NCBI RefSeq assembly: GCF_000165485.1
Contig: NC_014623.1
Coordinates: 9,008,893 to 9,072,892 of the forward strand
Origin: Stigmatella aurantiaca DW4/3-1
GTDB taxonomy: Bacteria > Myxococcota > Myxococcia > Myxococcales > Myxococcaceae
Reading direction: 5' to 3'
DNA length: 64,000 nucleotides
Part shown: in pieces, positions 1 through 9,347 of the stretch
Layout of the letters: each line of letters opens with the position of its first letter
Position numbering within the stretch: position 1 is the first letter of the stretch
Made by a program: the position numbers and the translations under genes
Notes under the pieces: model-generated
The model's input: only the letters and a program-made list of their open reading frames with translations
Database searches by the model: none
Told to the model about the DNA's origin: nothing

Positions 1-861
1 ACCCGCCACCGGCGCATTGAAGGAGGCGGCGATGCCCGCGCCGGCGCCGCTGGCCATCAGGATGGACAGCTCCCGCTGGGTGAAGCCCAGGGTGCGGCCA
101 ACCTCCGAGCCCAGGGCCGCGCCGCCGTAGACCATGGGGCCCTCCCGGCCCGCCGAGCCCCCCGTGCCAATGGTGACGGCCGAGGCCACCAGCTTGAGCA
201 AGCCATTGCGCGCCGACAGCCGCCCCTCGCGCTCCACGGCGGCGACCACCTCTGGCACGCCATGGCCGTGCGTCTCCGGCTTGTTGCGCAACATCCGCCC
301 TACCACCGCGCCGCCCAGCATGGGCGCCACCACCACGAAGAAAGGGGAGATGTGAGACAGACCCCGCCCCGCATCGTGTCCGTGGCCGAGCCCTGAGTTC
401 ACCGCCGCCAGCGCCACGAGCGGGTAGTAGAGCGACAGCGCCCCCAGCACGAGCAGCGCCAGCACCTCTAGGCGGCGCTTCACCACGTCCCGGGGTCCCC
501 CGGGGGCGATGAGCCGGGCCAGCCCCAGCGCCGCCAGCCCCAGCGGGACGCCGACGATGATGAACTCGAAGTGCCAGTGCGCCTCGGCGAGCGCCTGCCC
601 CAGCCGGAGGCGCGCGGTCGAACCGGACCGGAGCGCCTCCACCACCACGGGCAAACCGAAGCTCACCCCGCTGACGAGGGCGATGAGGTTGGCGAAGAGG
701 CCCGCCGCCAGACCGCTGTAGACCCCCACCACCGCGCCGGCCACCGGCAAGACCGAGGGGCCTGGCAGCCGGAGCCGCTGGGCCGCTTGCAACAGTTGCT
801 GGACGAGGTCCCGGACCAGGGCCAGGAGCCTCAGGGCCAGGAGCCTCAAAGAAGCCGCCAT
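1..861 (-). CDS. ClC-family chloride channel or H+/Cl- antiporter, C-terminus outside window
   Basis: Reading the minus strand from ATG 861 gives 287 residues of a hydrophobic protein that stays open to base 1, so the C-terminal half is missing. Two ClC selectivity-filter motifs are visible: GHGVPEV near residue 195 and GSAGREGP near residue 237. The Glu in GREGP is the gating glutamate of the family, so gating is probably retained. The usual GSGIP serine is replaced by His (GHGVP), a variant I believe occurs in other prokaryotic ClCs. ClC proteins are inner-membrane anion channels or proton-coupled exchangers. The N-terminus is longer than in E. coli ClcA, so translation may start further in. 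DoxX lies upstream on the same strand, about 80 bp away. Confidence 0.85.
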   Translation of the reverse strand, partial: MAASLRLLALRLLALVRDLVQQLLQAAQRLRLPGPSVLPVAGAVVGVYSGLAAGLFANLIALVSGVSFGLPVVVEALRSGSTARLRLGQALAEAHWHFEFIIVGVPLGLAALGLARLIAPGGPRDVVKRRLEVLALLVLGALSLYYPLVALAAVNSGLGHGHDAGRGLSHISPFFVVVAPMLGGAVVGRMLRNKPETHGHGVPEVVAAVEREGRLSARNGLLKLVASAVTIGTGGSAGREGPMVYGGAALGSEVGRTLGFTQRELSILMASGAGAGIAASFNAPVAG

Positions 862-942
862 CCTTGGCACCCTCGCACACACGGGAGGAGATGGCATGCA
901 CCATTCACGGCGAGGGGCCCGGAGCGTCCAGCGGACGACCTC

Positions 943-1410
943 TCACCTGGAGTGAGGGGCGCCCGCGGTGCTCCCCCGCGCGCGCCAGCCATCCACCGAG
1001 AGGGTGTTGAACCGCAAGGTCCCCAGCAACGCGGAATACAGGGCCACGTAAATCATCTGGAGGCCCAGCGTGTCCCACTGGCTGCGAAGGGCGGTGCCGA
1101 AGACGAGCACCGCCATGAGCACTCCCCCTGCCAGCAACGCCGCGCGCGTCCACGCCCCCACCATCAGCAGCGCGCCCGCGAGGGTTTCGAAGAACGGGAG
1201 CGACCAGGCGAAGGCATGCACCCAGGGCAGCGGAAGCGGCGTCTCGGCGAAGCCCTTCTCCAGCGTGCCGGCAAAGACCGACGGCCCCATGGCCAGCCGC
1301 ACCACGCCATGCATGAGGATGTTGAGACCCAGCGTGAAGCGCAGCAAGGCGTAGGCAGCGGCCTCGTTGGAGAAGGCGAACCGGGAATCGGGAGGGGGCA
1401 TATCGGCCAT
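943..1410 (-). CDS. DoxX family membrane protein
   Basis: A 155-residue protein with four hydrophobic segments. The first carries the DoxX-type stretch GLNILMHGVVRL near residue 28, followed by a second conserved hydrophobic block FFETLAGALLMVGAWTRAAL. DoxX proteins are small four-helix inner-membrane proteins, some of them linked to quinone or thiosulfate redox chemistry; no specific substrate can be read here. I chose ATG 1410; ATG 1401 is an in-frame alternative and neither has a strong Shine-Dalgarno. The frame is open far upstream, but that extension only shadows the ATPase gene. The gene follows the ABC ATPase by 88 bp on the same strand. Confidence 0.8.
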   Translation of the reverse strand: MADMPPPDSRFAFSNEAAAYALLRFTLGLNILMHGVVRLAMGPSVFAGTLEKGFAETPLPLPWVHAFAWSLPFFETLAGALLMVGAWTRAALLAGGVLMAVLVFGTALRSQWDTLGLQMIYVALYSALLGTLRFNTLSVDGWRARGSTAGAPHSR

Positions 1411-1498
1411 GTCATCACATTGCAGCGCCCGGCAGACGATGAGAACCCCACGCCGGGGAAAGGCACCTTTGTCCCCCTGGAAAAGGTCCCGCGAGGCC

Positions 1499-2275
1499 TC
1501 ACCGCGCCCGGGGCGCGAAGAGGCGGACGCCCGAGGGCGCCAAGGCCGTCTCCATGGGCAGGCCGTAGAGCGCCTCGAGCCGCTCGCGCTCCAGCACCGC
1601 CTCCACTGGGCCCTGCGCCAGCACCCGGCCATCGCGCAGCAGCACCACGTGGGTGGCGAACGCGGCGGCGAGGTTGACGTCATGGAGCACCGCCACCGCG
1701 CCCAGACCCGCCTCCACCCGGGCGCGCACCCGCGCGAGGGCGCCCACCTGGTGGGCCACATCGAGAAAGGCGGTGGGCTCATCCAGCAGCAACAGCGAGG
1801 GCTGCTGCACCAACCCCCGGGCGAGCAGCAGCATCCGGCGCTCGCCTCCGGACAGCGCCTCCCCGGGCCGGTCCGCCAGGTACCCCACGTCCAGTTCCTC
1901 CAGCACCGCGCGGGCCAGCGCCACGTCCCGCTCGGAGGTGAGCCCCCACAGCCCCAGGTGGGGGCTGCGCCCCATCAGCACCAGCTCCAGCCCACTGAAG
2001 CCCTCCGCGGGCTCGAACGTCTGTGGCACCCACGCCACGTGCTGGGCCAGGGCCCGGGGCGGCCACTCCGGGCGCTCACGCCCCAGCAGCCGCACGCTGC
2101 CGCGCGTCCATGGCAATACGCCCAGTACCCCGCGCAGCAACGTGCTCTTGCCCGTGCCATTGGGCCCCAGCACCGCCCACAGTTCGCCCGCGCGCACCGT
2201 CAGGTCCACCCCCTGGAGCACGGGCGAGGGGCCATAGCCGGCGACGAGGCCCTGGGCGCAGAGGAGGGGTTCCAC
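1499..2275 (-). CDS. ABC transporter ATPase, iron-siderophore/cobalamin (FecE/BtuD) type
   Basis: A 258-residue nucleotide-binding subunit. The Walker A GPNGTGKST is near residue 38, the signature LSGGERR near 140, Walker B LLLLDEPT near 155 and the H-loop VLHDVN near 195. Length and sequence match the BtuD/FecE/FhuC group, which powers two-domain FecCD-type permeases importing B12, heme or ferric chelates across the inner membrane. The start is GTG at 2275, 13 bp after the kinase stop. No permease or binding protein is next to it. The only FecCD permease in this window is at 49.5-50.6 kb, in a B12 operon that lacks an ATPase, so this could be its partner, but that is inference. Confidence 0.87.
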   Translation of the reverse strand: MEPLLCAQGLVAGYGPSPVLQGVDLTVRAGELWAVLGPNGTGKSTLLRGVLGVLPWTRGSVRLLGRERPEWPPRALAQHVAWVPQTFEPAEGFSGLELVLMGRSPHLGLWGLTSERDVALARAVLEELDVGYLADRPGEALSGGERRMLLLARGLVQQPSLLLLDEPTAFLDVAHQVGALARVRARVEAGLGAVAVLHDVNLAAAFATHVVLLRDGRVLAQGPVEAVLERERLEALYGLPMETALAPSGVRLFAPRAR

Positions 2276-2288
2276 GGTCCGGCGGAGC

Positions 2289-5165
2289 CTAGTTCATCGC
2301 CTGTTGAATGACCTTGCGCAGATCCTTCACGCGCTCGTGCGTCCGCTTGTCATACGCATCCCCCAGCTCCAGCAGATCATTCTGCAAGTTCTCGAAGCGG
2401 TTGCAGAGGATGCCAATCCGGGGGCTCTCGCACGAATGCTCATGGGTGAGCCGCGTGAAGGCGCCGCGCGTCTGGGCCCAGTCCCGCTGGAGATCCAGGA
2501 CCTCCTTGCGCGCCGCCTTCTTCACGGCCCCAGCGCCCTTCACGGTTCTCTTGGACGTGGCCGCCGCGGGCTCGGGAGGCCCGGGTGTCAGGGGGACGAA
2601 CATCTCGCTCTCCGCCACCTCCACCGCGGTCAGCCCTGGGTTCGCGGCGGGAGGGGGGGCCGCGGCGGCCGTCTCGGGCCCCTTGTCCTCGGCCGGAGGG
2701 GGCTCGGTGGGCGAAGGCGCCGCCGCCGCGTGGGACGGGGCCGCCTCTCCGGGGGCAGCCGCTTCGGACGGAGGCGGGGCGGAAGGCGGAGGCGGAGAGG
2801 TGACCGCCTTCGGCGGGGAGGCAGAACGCCCCGGGCTCAGGGGAATCGCGGGAGGCGCGGGGTTCACCGGATCCTGCAACATCTCTTGGATCAGGGGCTT
2901 CAGCCGGGGAAGCGCCACCAGCACCCCACCCACCACCAGCAGCGGCAGTCCCAGCCCCACGGCAAGCCGGAGCCATGAAGCCTTCCGGGGGCGCTGCGAC
3001 ACGGCCGTGCGCCGGGTGTCCTCGCGGTGGATGCGGCGGGGAGGCTCCGCCGGCGGGGGAGGCATGGCCGTCCGGCGCGTCTCCTCGCGCGGATCCCGGC
3101 TTCCCCCCTCCTCCTTGAAAGCGGCGAGCGCGGACTCGGACGTGACGGCCCGCACGGAGCCGCTGCGCGGGGCCCCGGTCCGGGGAACCGAGGGCATGCC
3201 CGTCGTGGACACGCGCGTGCGCTGCGAGGTGGTCGCCGTCTTCGGCCGGACCGGCGCGGGCGCCCCTTCGTCCATGTTGCCGACGATGACCCGTGAGGGC
3301 TCCTCGTCCTCCCGCTCTTCATCCTTGAAGGCGGCCTCGTCCAGCACGACGCGAGGATGGGTGTCATCGCTCCGGGCCGGGGTGAGCATCTGGTAGCTCG
3401 GGTGCGTGTCGTCTATGCCGCGCCGGCTCTGCTCCACCGGAGCAGGGGCCACGGGGGCGCGCGAGACGGCCGCAACGGGCGGGGGCAGGCTCCGGGACTC
3501 GGACGAAGGGACGGGCGGAAGATCTCCTGGGAATGAGGGCGCCGCCGGCGCGGCATCGGGGACCGTGGGAGCTTCCTCGGGAGGCGCGGGACGGGCGGAC
3601 GCCTGCGGCATCATGGCGCGGCTCATCTCCATCGCCAGGGAGACGTAGGCCGGCGTGCCAGACGAGGCCGTTCCAGGGACCGAACTCCCCGCCGGCCGTG
3701 CCGCGGACCCAGGAGAGGCTCGCGGAGGCTCCCCCGGCCTGGGCGGTGAGCCCCCGGGGGACGGTCCCCCCCCGAACCGGGGAGGCTCCGGCGCGCGCGG
3801 AACCGGCGGCGGCGAGAAGACAGGAGGACCCGCCGACAGCCCCCCTCCGGGAGCCACGCTCTCCACCTCGGGAGGCGGCGGCGGGGGGGGCGACATCCGC
3901 AGTTCCACCGGGGGCAGGGGACGCTCGGCGGTCGTCTCGTCCAGGGAGACGGCCGGACGGGTGGACTCGTCCAGCACCACCCCGGGCCGGGTCTCCCCTT
4001 CGTCCACGGGAACGCCCTCGCGGCTCCGGGGCGTGGGCTGGAACGAGAGCGGCTCGACGGGCCCATCCAGCCGGATCGTCCGAGGAGGCAGGGCGGGATT
4101 GGGCGCCCGCGCCAGGCCCGGCTCCGAGGGAATGGCGGGGCGCGCCGGGGGCTCGGCCATCCGGGGCACTTCCTTGAGCTGCGCCAGCAGCTTGCGCTCG
4201 CCCTGGTACTCGACGGCGAACAGCTCCCGCATGAAGCGGCTGACGGTCTCCGGGCCCGCGGCCTGATCAATCTCCTGCAAGCAGCTCGTCAGCTTGCCGC
4301 GAAACTCCTCGGCCGACTGGAAGCGCTGGGCCGGATCCACCGCCAGCGCCTTCATCACCACCTGCGCCACCTGCGGGGGCGTCATCGGCTCCACTTCGCT
4401 CAGCGGCGCGATGCGGGGCTGGGCCACCGCCGTCATCAGCTCGCCAGGGGAGACGTTGTCGAAGGGGTTCTTGCCGGAGATGAGCTCGTAGAGGCACAGC
4501 CCCACGGCGTACAGGTCGCTTCGGCGGTCCACCTGCTGGTGCCGCGCCTGCTCCGGCGACATATAGAGGAACTTGCCCAGGATGATGCTCGGGTTGGTCT
4601 TCGCCGCCGACAGCCGGCTCTTGGCCAGACCGAAGTCGATCACCTTCACCTCCCCCTCGTAGGAGATGAGGATGTTCTGCGGGGAGATGTCCCGGTGGAC
4701 GAGGTTGATCTCCTTCTCGTCGTCGTCCCGCTTGCGGTGCGCATACGCCAGCGCGTCCAGCACCCGGGCCATGACGTACAGCACGAAGGTCAGCGGCAGC
4801 GGGGACTGGCGGTCCCTCACCCGCCCGGCCACCTTGCGCAGGTCCTTGCCGTCCACGTACTCGAGGGCCATGTACGCATCGCCCTCGTGCAGCCCCATGT
4901 CGAGCACCTGGGCGATGGAGCCATGGCTGAGCTTCACCAGGACCCGGGCCTCACCCACGAAGCGCTCGACGAACTCCGTGTCCGCCGCGAGCTGGGGGAG
5001 GATGCGCTTGATGACACAGAGCTTCTCGAAGCCCTGCGCCCCCTCCAGACGCGCCAGGTAGATTTCTCCCATCCCGCCTGTCGCCAACTGCGACAGGAGG
5101 GTGTACCGGCCGAACGGCTGCGGACGGAAAGGGCGCAGCCGGGCTGAGGGCAAGGACGAGTTCAT
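2289..5165 (-). CDS. Membrane-anchored Ser/Thr protein kinase (PknB type)
   Basis: 958 residues. The kinase domain occupies about residues 19-300: Gly-rich loop ATGGMGEIYLA (28-38), catalytic Lys in CVIKR (K53), HRDISPQN (157-164) and DFG (177-179), then an APE-like segment MSPEQA. All catalytic residues are present. A long Pro/Ala/Ser/Thr-rich linker follows, then one transmembrane helix near residues 730-752 (LGLPLLVVGGVLVAL), and a second Pro-rich stretch ending in a charged helical C-terminus that ends outside the cytoplasm if the kinase is inside. This is the classic Hanks-type receptor kinase of myxobacteria. It follows the FHA-cyclase gene by about 100 bp, so phosphorylation-dependent binding between the two products is a reasonable guess. 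Confidence 0.93.
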   Translation of the reverse strand: MNSSLPSARLRPFRPQPFGRYTLLSQLATGGMGEIYLARLEGAQGFEKLCVIKRILPQLAADTEFVERFVGEARVLVKLSHGSIAQVLDMGLHEGDAYMALEYVDGKDLRKVAGRVRDRQSPLPLTFVLYVMARVLDALAYAHRKRDDDEKEINLVHRDISPQNILISYEGEVKVIDFGLAKSRLSAAKTNPSIILGKFLYMSPEQARHQQVDRRSDLYAVGLCLYELISGKNPFDNVSPGELMTAVAQPRIAPLSEVEPMTPPQVAQVVMKALAVDPAQRFQSAEEFRGKLTSCLQEIDQAAGPETVSRFMRELFAVEYQGERKLLAQLKEVPRMAEPPARPAIPSEPGLARAPNPALPPRTIRLDGPVEPLSFQPTPRSREGVPVDEGETRPGVVLDESTRPAVSLDETTAERPLPPVELRMSPPPPPPPEVESVAPGGGLSAGPPVFSPPPVPRAPEPPRFGGGPSPGGSPPRPGEPPRASPGSAARPAGSSVPGTASSGTPAYVSLAMEMSRAMMPQASARPAPPEEAPTVPDAAPAAPSFPGDLPPVPSSESRSLPPPVAAVSRAPVAPAPVEQSRRGIDDTHPSYQMLTPARSDDTHPRVVLDEAAFKDEEREDEEPSRVIVGNMDEGAPAPVRPKTATTSQRTRVSTTGMPSVPRTGAPRSGSVRAVTSESALAAFKEEGGSRDPREETRRTAMPPPPAEPPRRIHREDTRRTAVSQRPRKASWLRLAVGLGLPLLVVGGVLVALPRLKPLIQEMLQDPVNPAPPAIPLSPGRSASPPKAVTSPPPPSAPPPSEAAAPGEAAPSHAAAAPSPTEPPPAEDKGPETAAAAPPPAANPGLTAVEVAESEMFVPLTPGPPEPAAATSKRTVKGAGAVKKAARKEVLDLQRDWAQTRGAFTRLTHEHSCESPRIGILCNRFENLQNDLLELGDAYDKRTHERVKDLRKVIQQAMN

Positions 5166-5266
5166 GCGGTGTGGAGACCCACGGGAACCGCATTCAAGCC
5201 GGTTCGGCGCCTGCTCTCAACCCGTCAACCGGCCGCGGCCCCCGGAGAAAGCGTTCCCCCTCCTGC

Positions 5267-6955
5267 TTATTTGACCCCTGGGCTGGTGATTTGGGCGAGG
5301 TCCTCCTCCAGAACCTCGAAAGCCGCCGTCCGGTCCCTCGGCGGCCGGATGATGCGCTCCCCCAGGGGGACGACGTCGAACCGGGCCCCGATGGAGGCCA
5401 GGGTCTTACCCGTGATGAGCACCTGCCCGGCCGAGGCGGTGGCGGCCAGCCACCGGGCCACCGGCATCCCCTCCCCCACCGCGGTGAAGTCCAGGCGGGC
5501 ATGCTCCCCCACCATGCCCACCAGCGCCCGGGTGGTATGCAGACCGATGCGCAGCGCGCACCGCTCCTCCGTGGGACGGCGGGACATGGCCCGCTCCCAG
5601 TCCATGCGCAGCGCCAGGCTGGCCCGCACCGCCCGGACCGCATCGTCCGGCTGGGTGTAGGGCGCCCCGAAGAGGGCCCGCAGGGACTCGCCCAGGAACG
5701 TCTCCACCGAACCATCGAAACTGAAGATGAGCCCGCTCATCTTGGCGTGGAATTCCGAGAGAACGGCGCTTGCGCGCAAGGGGCCCAGTTTGGCGGAGAG
5801 GGCGGCGAATCCCACCATCTCCACATACAGAACGGTGAGGGTGCGCTCTTCCAGCCCAGGCAGACGGCCCCCGCCCCGGAGGGCCTCGACGGCGCGGCGC
5901 TCGGCGACCTCGAGGGAGTGGAAGCGATCCAGGGTGCGGCGAAGAAAGGAACCTCCTCCTCCGGGCCCCCCTTCCTTGGGGCTGAAGCGCTGCACGCCGC
6001 TGGCCACCAGGTGGGCCACGGCGGAGCACGCGTCGAGCATGACCTCGAGCGTGGTCTCCCCGCTTGCGGGCGTGTTGACGTAGAGAACGCCCGCGAAGGG
6101 CGGCTCGCGTCCAATGGGGATGCAGAGCACCCGGTTCACCCCATAGAGGATGACGCTCTCGCGGCTGGCGAAACGCCGGTCATCGCGCACGTCCCCCACG
6201 GCCAGGGCGTGGCCCTGGCGCACGGCCTCCTCGACGATGGCATCCGAGACGGGCACCTCGCCCGCGGTCAGCTTGCCGCGGTGGCGCACCGCCGCGGGGA
6301 CGAGCGGGCCACTGGGGTGGCGCAGCAACACCACGGCGGTGGTGGCCTCGGTGCGCTCGAGCACCCGGTCCATGACGTTGTCGAGAAAGGAGGCGAGCGT
6401 GTCGGCGGTGGCCAGGGCCTCGGCGGCGCGAAAGAGCAGCACGAGCGTCTCGTAGGAGACGCGCGGCGCGGCGGTGCCGATGGGGCTGGCCTGGGGGTTC
6501 TCCTCGAAGGGAAAGGGGGTGAAGTTGTCGAGCGCGCGCAGCACGTCCAAGTCCTTCACGTTCTTGGCGAGGATGACGGCCGGAGACACGTCCTCCCCAT
6601 GGCCGAAGCGCCGGACCCCGCCTGCCCCCAGATCGATCATCTCCGTGGCGGCGTTCTCCACGGTGTGCGGCTGCCGGATGGAGAGGGTGTTCTCGCCCAA
6701 GGTGACGGTGTCGCCCGGGCTCAGGGGCTTGCTGCCCTGCAAGGGGGTGCCGTTGACGCGGCTGCCGTTGCGGCTGCCCATGTCCTCGACGCGCAGCGTG
6801 TCCCCCTCGACATGCAAGCGGGCATGCCGCCGGGAGACGAGCTCCCCGCCCAGCACGATGTCGTTCTCATCCGCGCGGCCAAGACAGGTGATGCCCTCCG
6901 GCAAGTCGTAGGGGGTATCGAAATAGCCGGGGCCGTTGATGATGATCTGCCACAT
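5267..6955 (-). CDS. FHA-GAF-class III nucleotide cyclase-like protein, catalytic site altered
   Basis: 562 residues. An N-terminal FHA domain (residues 1-105) shows LGRADENDIVL, SRRHARL and GSRNGS, the usual phosphothreonine-binding residues. A GAF-like domain covers about 150-310. The C-terminal domain (about 370-545) aligns with class III adenylate/guanylate cyclases, but key positions differ. The first metal-binding Asp is Glu (LYVEMVGF, about 375-382), the second is Glu (FLGESLRALFG, about 417), and the transition-state Asn in the GDAVNLAARL region is Pro (GEGMPVARWL, about 492). I chose ATG 6955 because GGGGAA precedes it and the FHA fold begins there. Catalytic loss is inferred; a sensory or scaffold role is possible. 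Confidence 0.85.
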   Translation of the reverse strand: MWQIIINGPGYFDTPYDLPEGITCLGRADENDIVLGGELVSRRHARLHVEGDTLRVEDMGSRNGSRVNGTPLQGSKPLSPGDTVTLGENTLSIRQPHTVENAATEMIDLGAGGVRRFGHGEDVSPAVILAKNVKDLDVLRALDNFTPFPFEENPQASPIGTAAPRVSYETLVLLFRAAEALATADTLASFLDNVMDRVLERTEATTAVVLLRHPSGPLVPAAVRHRGKLTAGEVPVSDAIVEEAVRQGHALAVGDVRDDRRFASRESVILYGVNRVLCIPIGREPPFAGVLYVNTPASGETTLEVMLDACSAVAHLVASGVQRFSPKEGGPGGGGSFLRRTLDRFHSLEVAERRAVEALRGGGRLPGLEERTLTVLYVEMVGFAALSAKLGPLRASAVLSEFHAKMSGLIFSFDGSVETFLGESLRALFGAPYTQPDDAVRAVRASLALRMDWERAMSRRPTEERCALRIGLHTTRALVGMVGEHARLDFTAVGEGMPVARWLAATASAGQVLITGKTLASIGARFDVVPLGERIIRPPRDRTAAFEVLEEDLAQITSPGVK

Positions 6956-7151
6956 CGTTCCCCGAAGCCTACACGACCCGCCCGGCAACCAAGAACGCCT
7001 GGCCCCGCCCCCGGTGACGATTTTGAGACGAGCTCCCGTCGGCGGACCCCTTTGGCACCAGCGCCCCTTCGCCGTGGCAGTGCTCCAGGCGGCCAGGCGG
7101 CATCGCCGCCAAGCGCGAATCCAGGCAAAGTATCCCTCCGGAGGAGACTCG

Positions 7152-7793
7152 ATGGCCGCGCAATCGCTGGCGACGAAAATGCTGGAAGGTGCTTTCGACT
7201 GGGTGAAACGGCTGCCCTCGGCCCTGTCGAAGGACGTGGTGATCGACATGGGACAGAAGCGGGTGCGCCTGTCTCACGCGCGCGTGGAAGCCCTGACCCG
7301 GCAGGCCCTGGGCAACGTGAAGGCGATGGAGCTGCGCGCCTGGGAGTCCAGACCGGAGGTCTACGACGTGCGCCTCGCGGTGAGCGGCTGGCGGCTCCGG
7401 GTGGAGGCCACGCTGGAGCGCCTGGAGCTGTCCTCCAGCCGTTACAAGCTGTGGCTGCGCACGCCGGGCAAGGTCGAGTTGGAGGAATCCCTCACGGCGT
7501 CCGCGCTGATGGGGGTGTTGCGCGCGGGCGCGGGGAAAGCAGCGGTCCAGGTCCTGGCGGAGAAGCTGCTGCCGCCTGGCCTGAGATGGAATGGGCGGGT
7601 GCTGGAGGTGGAGGGAAAGCTCCCGGCCGATGGCGTGGTGCCAACGCGGCTCTTCGAGTCCTGCCCGCTGGCGCTGGCCGCCGAGCACTCCGAAGAGGGG
7701 CTGTGGCTCTCGGCCGAGGCCTGGCCAGGGCTGGTGGACCTGCTGCAAGCCGTGTTCGGCGCGGATCTGCCGCGCAAACCCCCGGGCGCCTGA
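7152..7793 (+). CDS. Conserved hypothetical protein, no recognised domain
   Basis: 213 residues starting at ATG 7152, preceded by a good ribosome site (GGAGGAGAC). The protein has no signal peptide or clear transmembrane helix. It alternates charged and hydrophobic beta-like stretches, for example YDVRLAVSGWRLRVEATLERLEL (central part only shown as 'YDVRLAVSGWRLRVEA'), which resembles a lipid- or ligand-binding beta-sheet fold, but I do not recognise the family. It is transcribed divergently from the FHA-cyclase gene and ends 3 bp from the convergent L,D-transpeptidase stop codon. Its codon use is typical of the flanking high-GC genes, so it looks like a resident gene. Confidence 0.7.
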   Translation: MAAQSLATKMLEGAFDWVKRLPSALSKDVVIDMGQKRVRLSHARVEALTRQALGNVKAMELRAWESRPEVYDVRLAVSGWRLRVEATLERLELSSSRYKLWLRTPGKVELEESLTASALMGVLRAGAGKAAVQVLAEKLLPPGLRWNGRVLEVEGKLPADGVVPTRLFESCPLALAAEHSEEGLWLSAEAWPGLVDLLQAVFGADLPRKPPGA

Positions 7794-7796
7794 GCC

Positions 7797-9347
7797 TCAC
7801 GGCAAGGGCACCGTGGACACGGCAACCGGCAAGGGCACTTCTCCGGTGGGCTCCAGGCCCTGGCGCACCCGGATCCGGGAGCCCAGAAAGTCCGCGGTGC
7901 CGTAGGCCATGGACCAGCCCAGGGGCACCTCGGGGCCAGACCAACGGTAGAGCGCCCGCGCATCCCTGGGTGAGAGGTTGATGCATCCGTGGCTCACCGG
8001 CTCGCCCCACCGGTCGTGCCAGTACGCCGTGTGCAGGGCGAAGTTTCCCTGGAAGAACATCGTCCAGGGCACTGTCGCCACCCGGTAGCGGCTGCGCCCC
8101 TCCGCGCCCGTCATGTCCGCCTCGGACGACTTGAGCCAGATGCGAAAGATGCCCGTGGGCGTCTCATGCAAGGGCTTCCCCGAGGAGATCAGGGTCGCGT
8201 ACACGGGCTTCACCCCTTCGTAGGCCACCAGCACCTGCTCCGTCAGATCGACGTCCAGCCACCGCTCTTCGGGTAGCAGGTCCGGGAGCGCGGGCGCCGC
8301 GCGAAGGCGGTGCAGGTTCTCCACCGCCACCCACTGCTCCGGCGCGAGGCGTGCCCACTGTCCATCCCCGGAGAACTCCTGAAGGGCCACCACCGTGCGG
8401 GGCGCGAGCACGCCCACCGTCTCGGAGGCGGCACCGGGCGCGGCGCGCACCTCCACCGGCTCACGGGGGGTGGCCCGGGATTGAGCCCATGCCACGAGCG
8501 GGGGGAGCGCCTCCAGCGCCACACGGTCGAGCCCCCCGAACGCCGAGGGGGTGTAGGGCCGCAAGAAGCGCGCATCGATGTACTTGCCGTCCGAGGTGCG
8601 CCAGAAGTGGCGGCGGCCCCTCCGGACCTCGGACACGAGCTTGACCGTCACCGAGCCCTTCACGCGGCGGCCCCGAGGACGCCGACGAATCTCGGCCAGG
8701 CTCTCGTAGACACGGGCCCGGCGGCTCACGTGGGCGTAGACGCCTGGCGTCAGCTCCTCGGATGAGAGCAGGGGAAGTTCCCGGGTGCGAGGCTCCCGCC
8801 AGTTCGACTCCAGGTAGCGCTCGCAGATCCACCCGCGTGGTTCGATCTCCACCCACGCGGTGCACCCGGGCCCCTTCACCGCCTGCTTCCAGCGCACCCG
8901 CATGTCCTGGGCGAGCGTCCCCAGGGACGCCGCATCCTGCCGGGGCTCGGCGCGCACGGCGATGGAGCGCTTCGCGCGCAGGGAGCGCGTGTCCGGCTTG
9001 AACAGCTTCTCTCCCGGCGCTGGCTCCTCCTCGAAGGCATCGCGCAGATCGAGCCCCAGTTCGATCTCTGGCTCGGGCTCCAGTTCTGCCTCCTCGGGCT
9101 CTGACTCCTCCACGTCAAAGCCCTCGCCGAATTCCTCGGCAAAGGCTCCGAGATCCGCCTCCAGCACCGGGGGATCAGCCGACACCGGAGGAGCAATGGC
9201 TTCAGGCGCGGGCGCCTCCACGGGCAACGGCGTGGAAGACGGGGCCTGCGGGGCGCCAGCATCCACGGCCTCCCCAAGAGGAGCCCCTGCGCTGGGCGCC
9301 ACGGAAGGGGTGCACGCCAGCCAGAGGAGCGGAAGCCACCGTCGCAT
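7797..9347 (-). CDS. Lipoprotein L,D-transpeptidase (YkuD) with SH3-like domains
   Basis: 516 residues. The N-terminus has a lipoprotein signal with lipobox LLWLAC, followed by a Pro/Ala/Glu-rich acidic spacer to about residue 120. Two SH3-like segments come next (about 130-200, containing KRSIAVRAEP, and about 285-345). The C-terminal YkuD domain (about 360-490) carries the catalytic motif SHGCINLSPRDAR with Cys near residue 455 and an upstream His in FALHTAYWHDRWG. The family forms 3-3 crosslinks in peptidoglycan or attaches proteins to it. As a lipoprotein it should act in the periplasm, tethered to a membrane. The active-site residues are intact. Confidence 0.9.
   Translation of the reverse strand: MRRWLPLLWLACTPSVAPSAGAPLGEAVDAGAPQAPSSTPLPVEAPAPEAIAPPVSADPPVLEADLGAFAEEFGEGFDVEESEPEEAELEPEPEIELGLDLRDAFEEEPAPGEKLFKPDTRSLRAKRSIAVRAEPRQDAASLGTLAQDMRVRWKQAVKGPGCTAWVEIEPRGWICERYLESNWREPRTRELPLLSSEELTPGVYAHVSRRARVYESLAEIRRRPRGRRVKGSVTVKLVSEVRRGRRHFWRTSDGKYIDARFLRPYTPSAFGGLDRVALEALPPLVAWAQSRATPREPVEVRAAPGAASETVGVLAPRTVVALQEFSGDGQWARLAPEQWVAVENLHRLRAAPALPDLLPEERWLDVDLTEQVLVAYEGVKPVYATLISSGKPLHETPTGIFRIWLKSSEADMTGAEGRSRYRVATVPWTMFFQGNFALHTAYWHDRWGEPVSHGCINLSPRDARALYRWSGPEVPLGWSMAYGTADFLGSRIRVRQGLEPTGEVPLPVAVSTVPLP

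Noticed and set aside
943-1782. A single 279-aa protein that includes DoxX
   Set aside because: The N-terminal 120 residues overlap the ATPase gene in another frame and are low-complexity; DoxX starts at 1410 or 1401.
5171-7981. 936-aa plus-strand reading frame
   Set aside because: It runs antisense to the kinase and FHA-cyclase genes, has a Pro/Gly/Arg-rich GC-artefact composition and no ribosome site.
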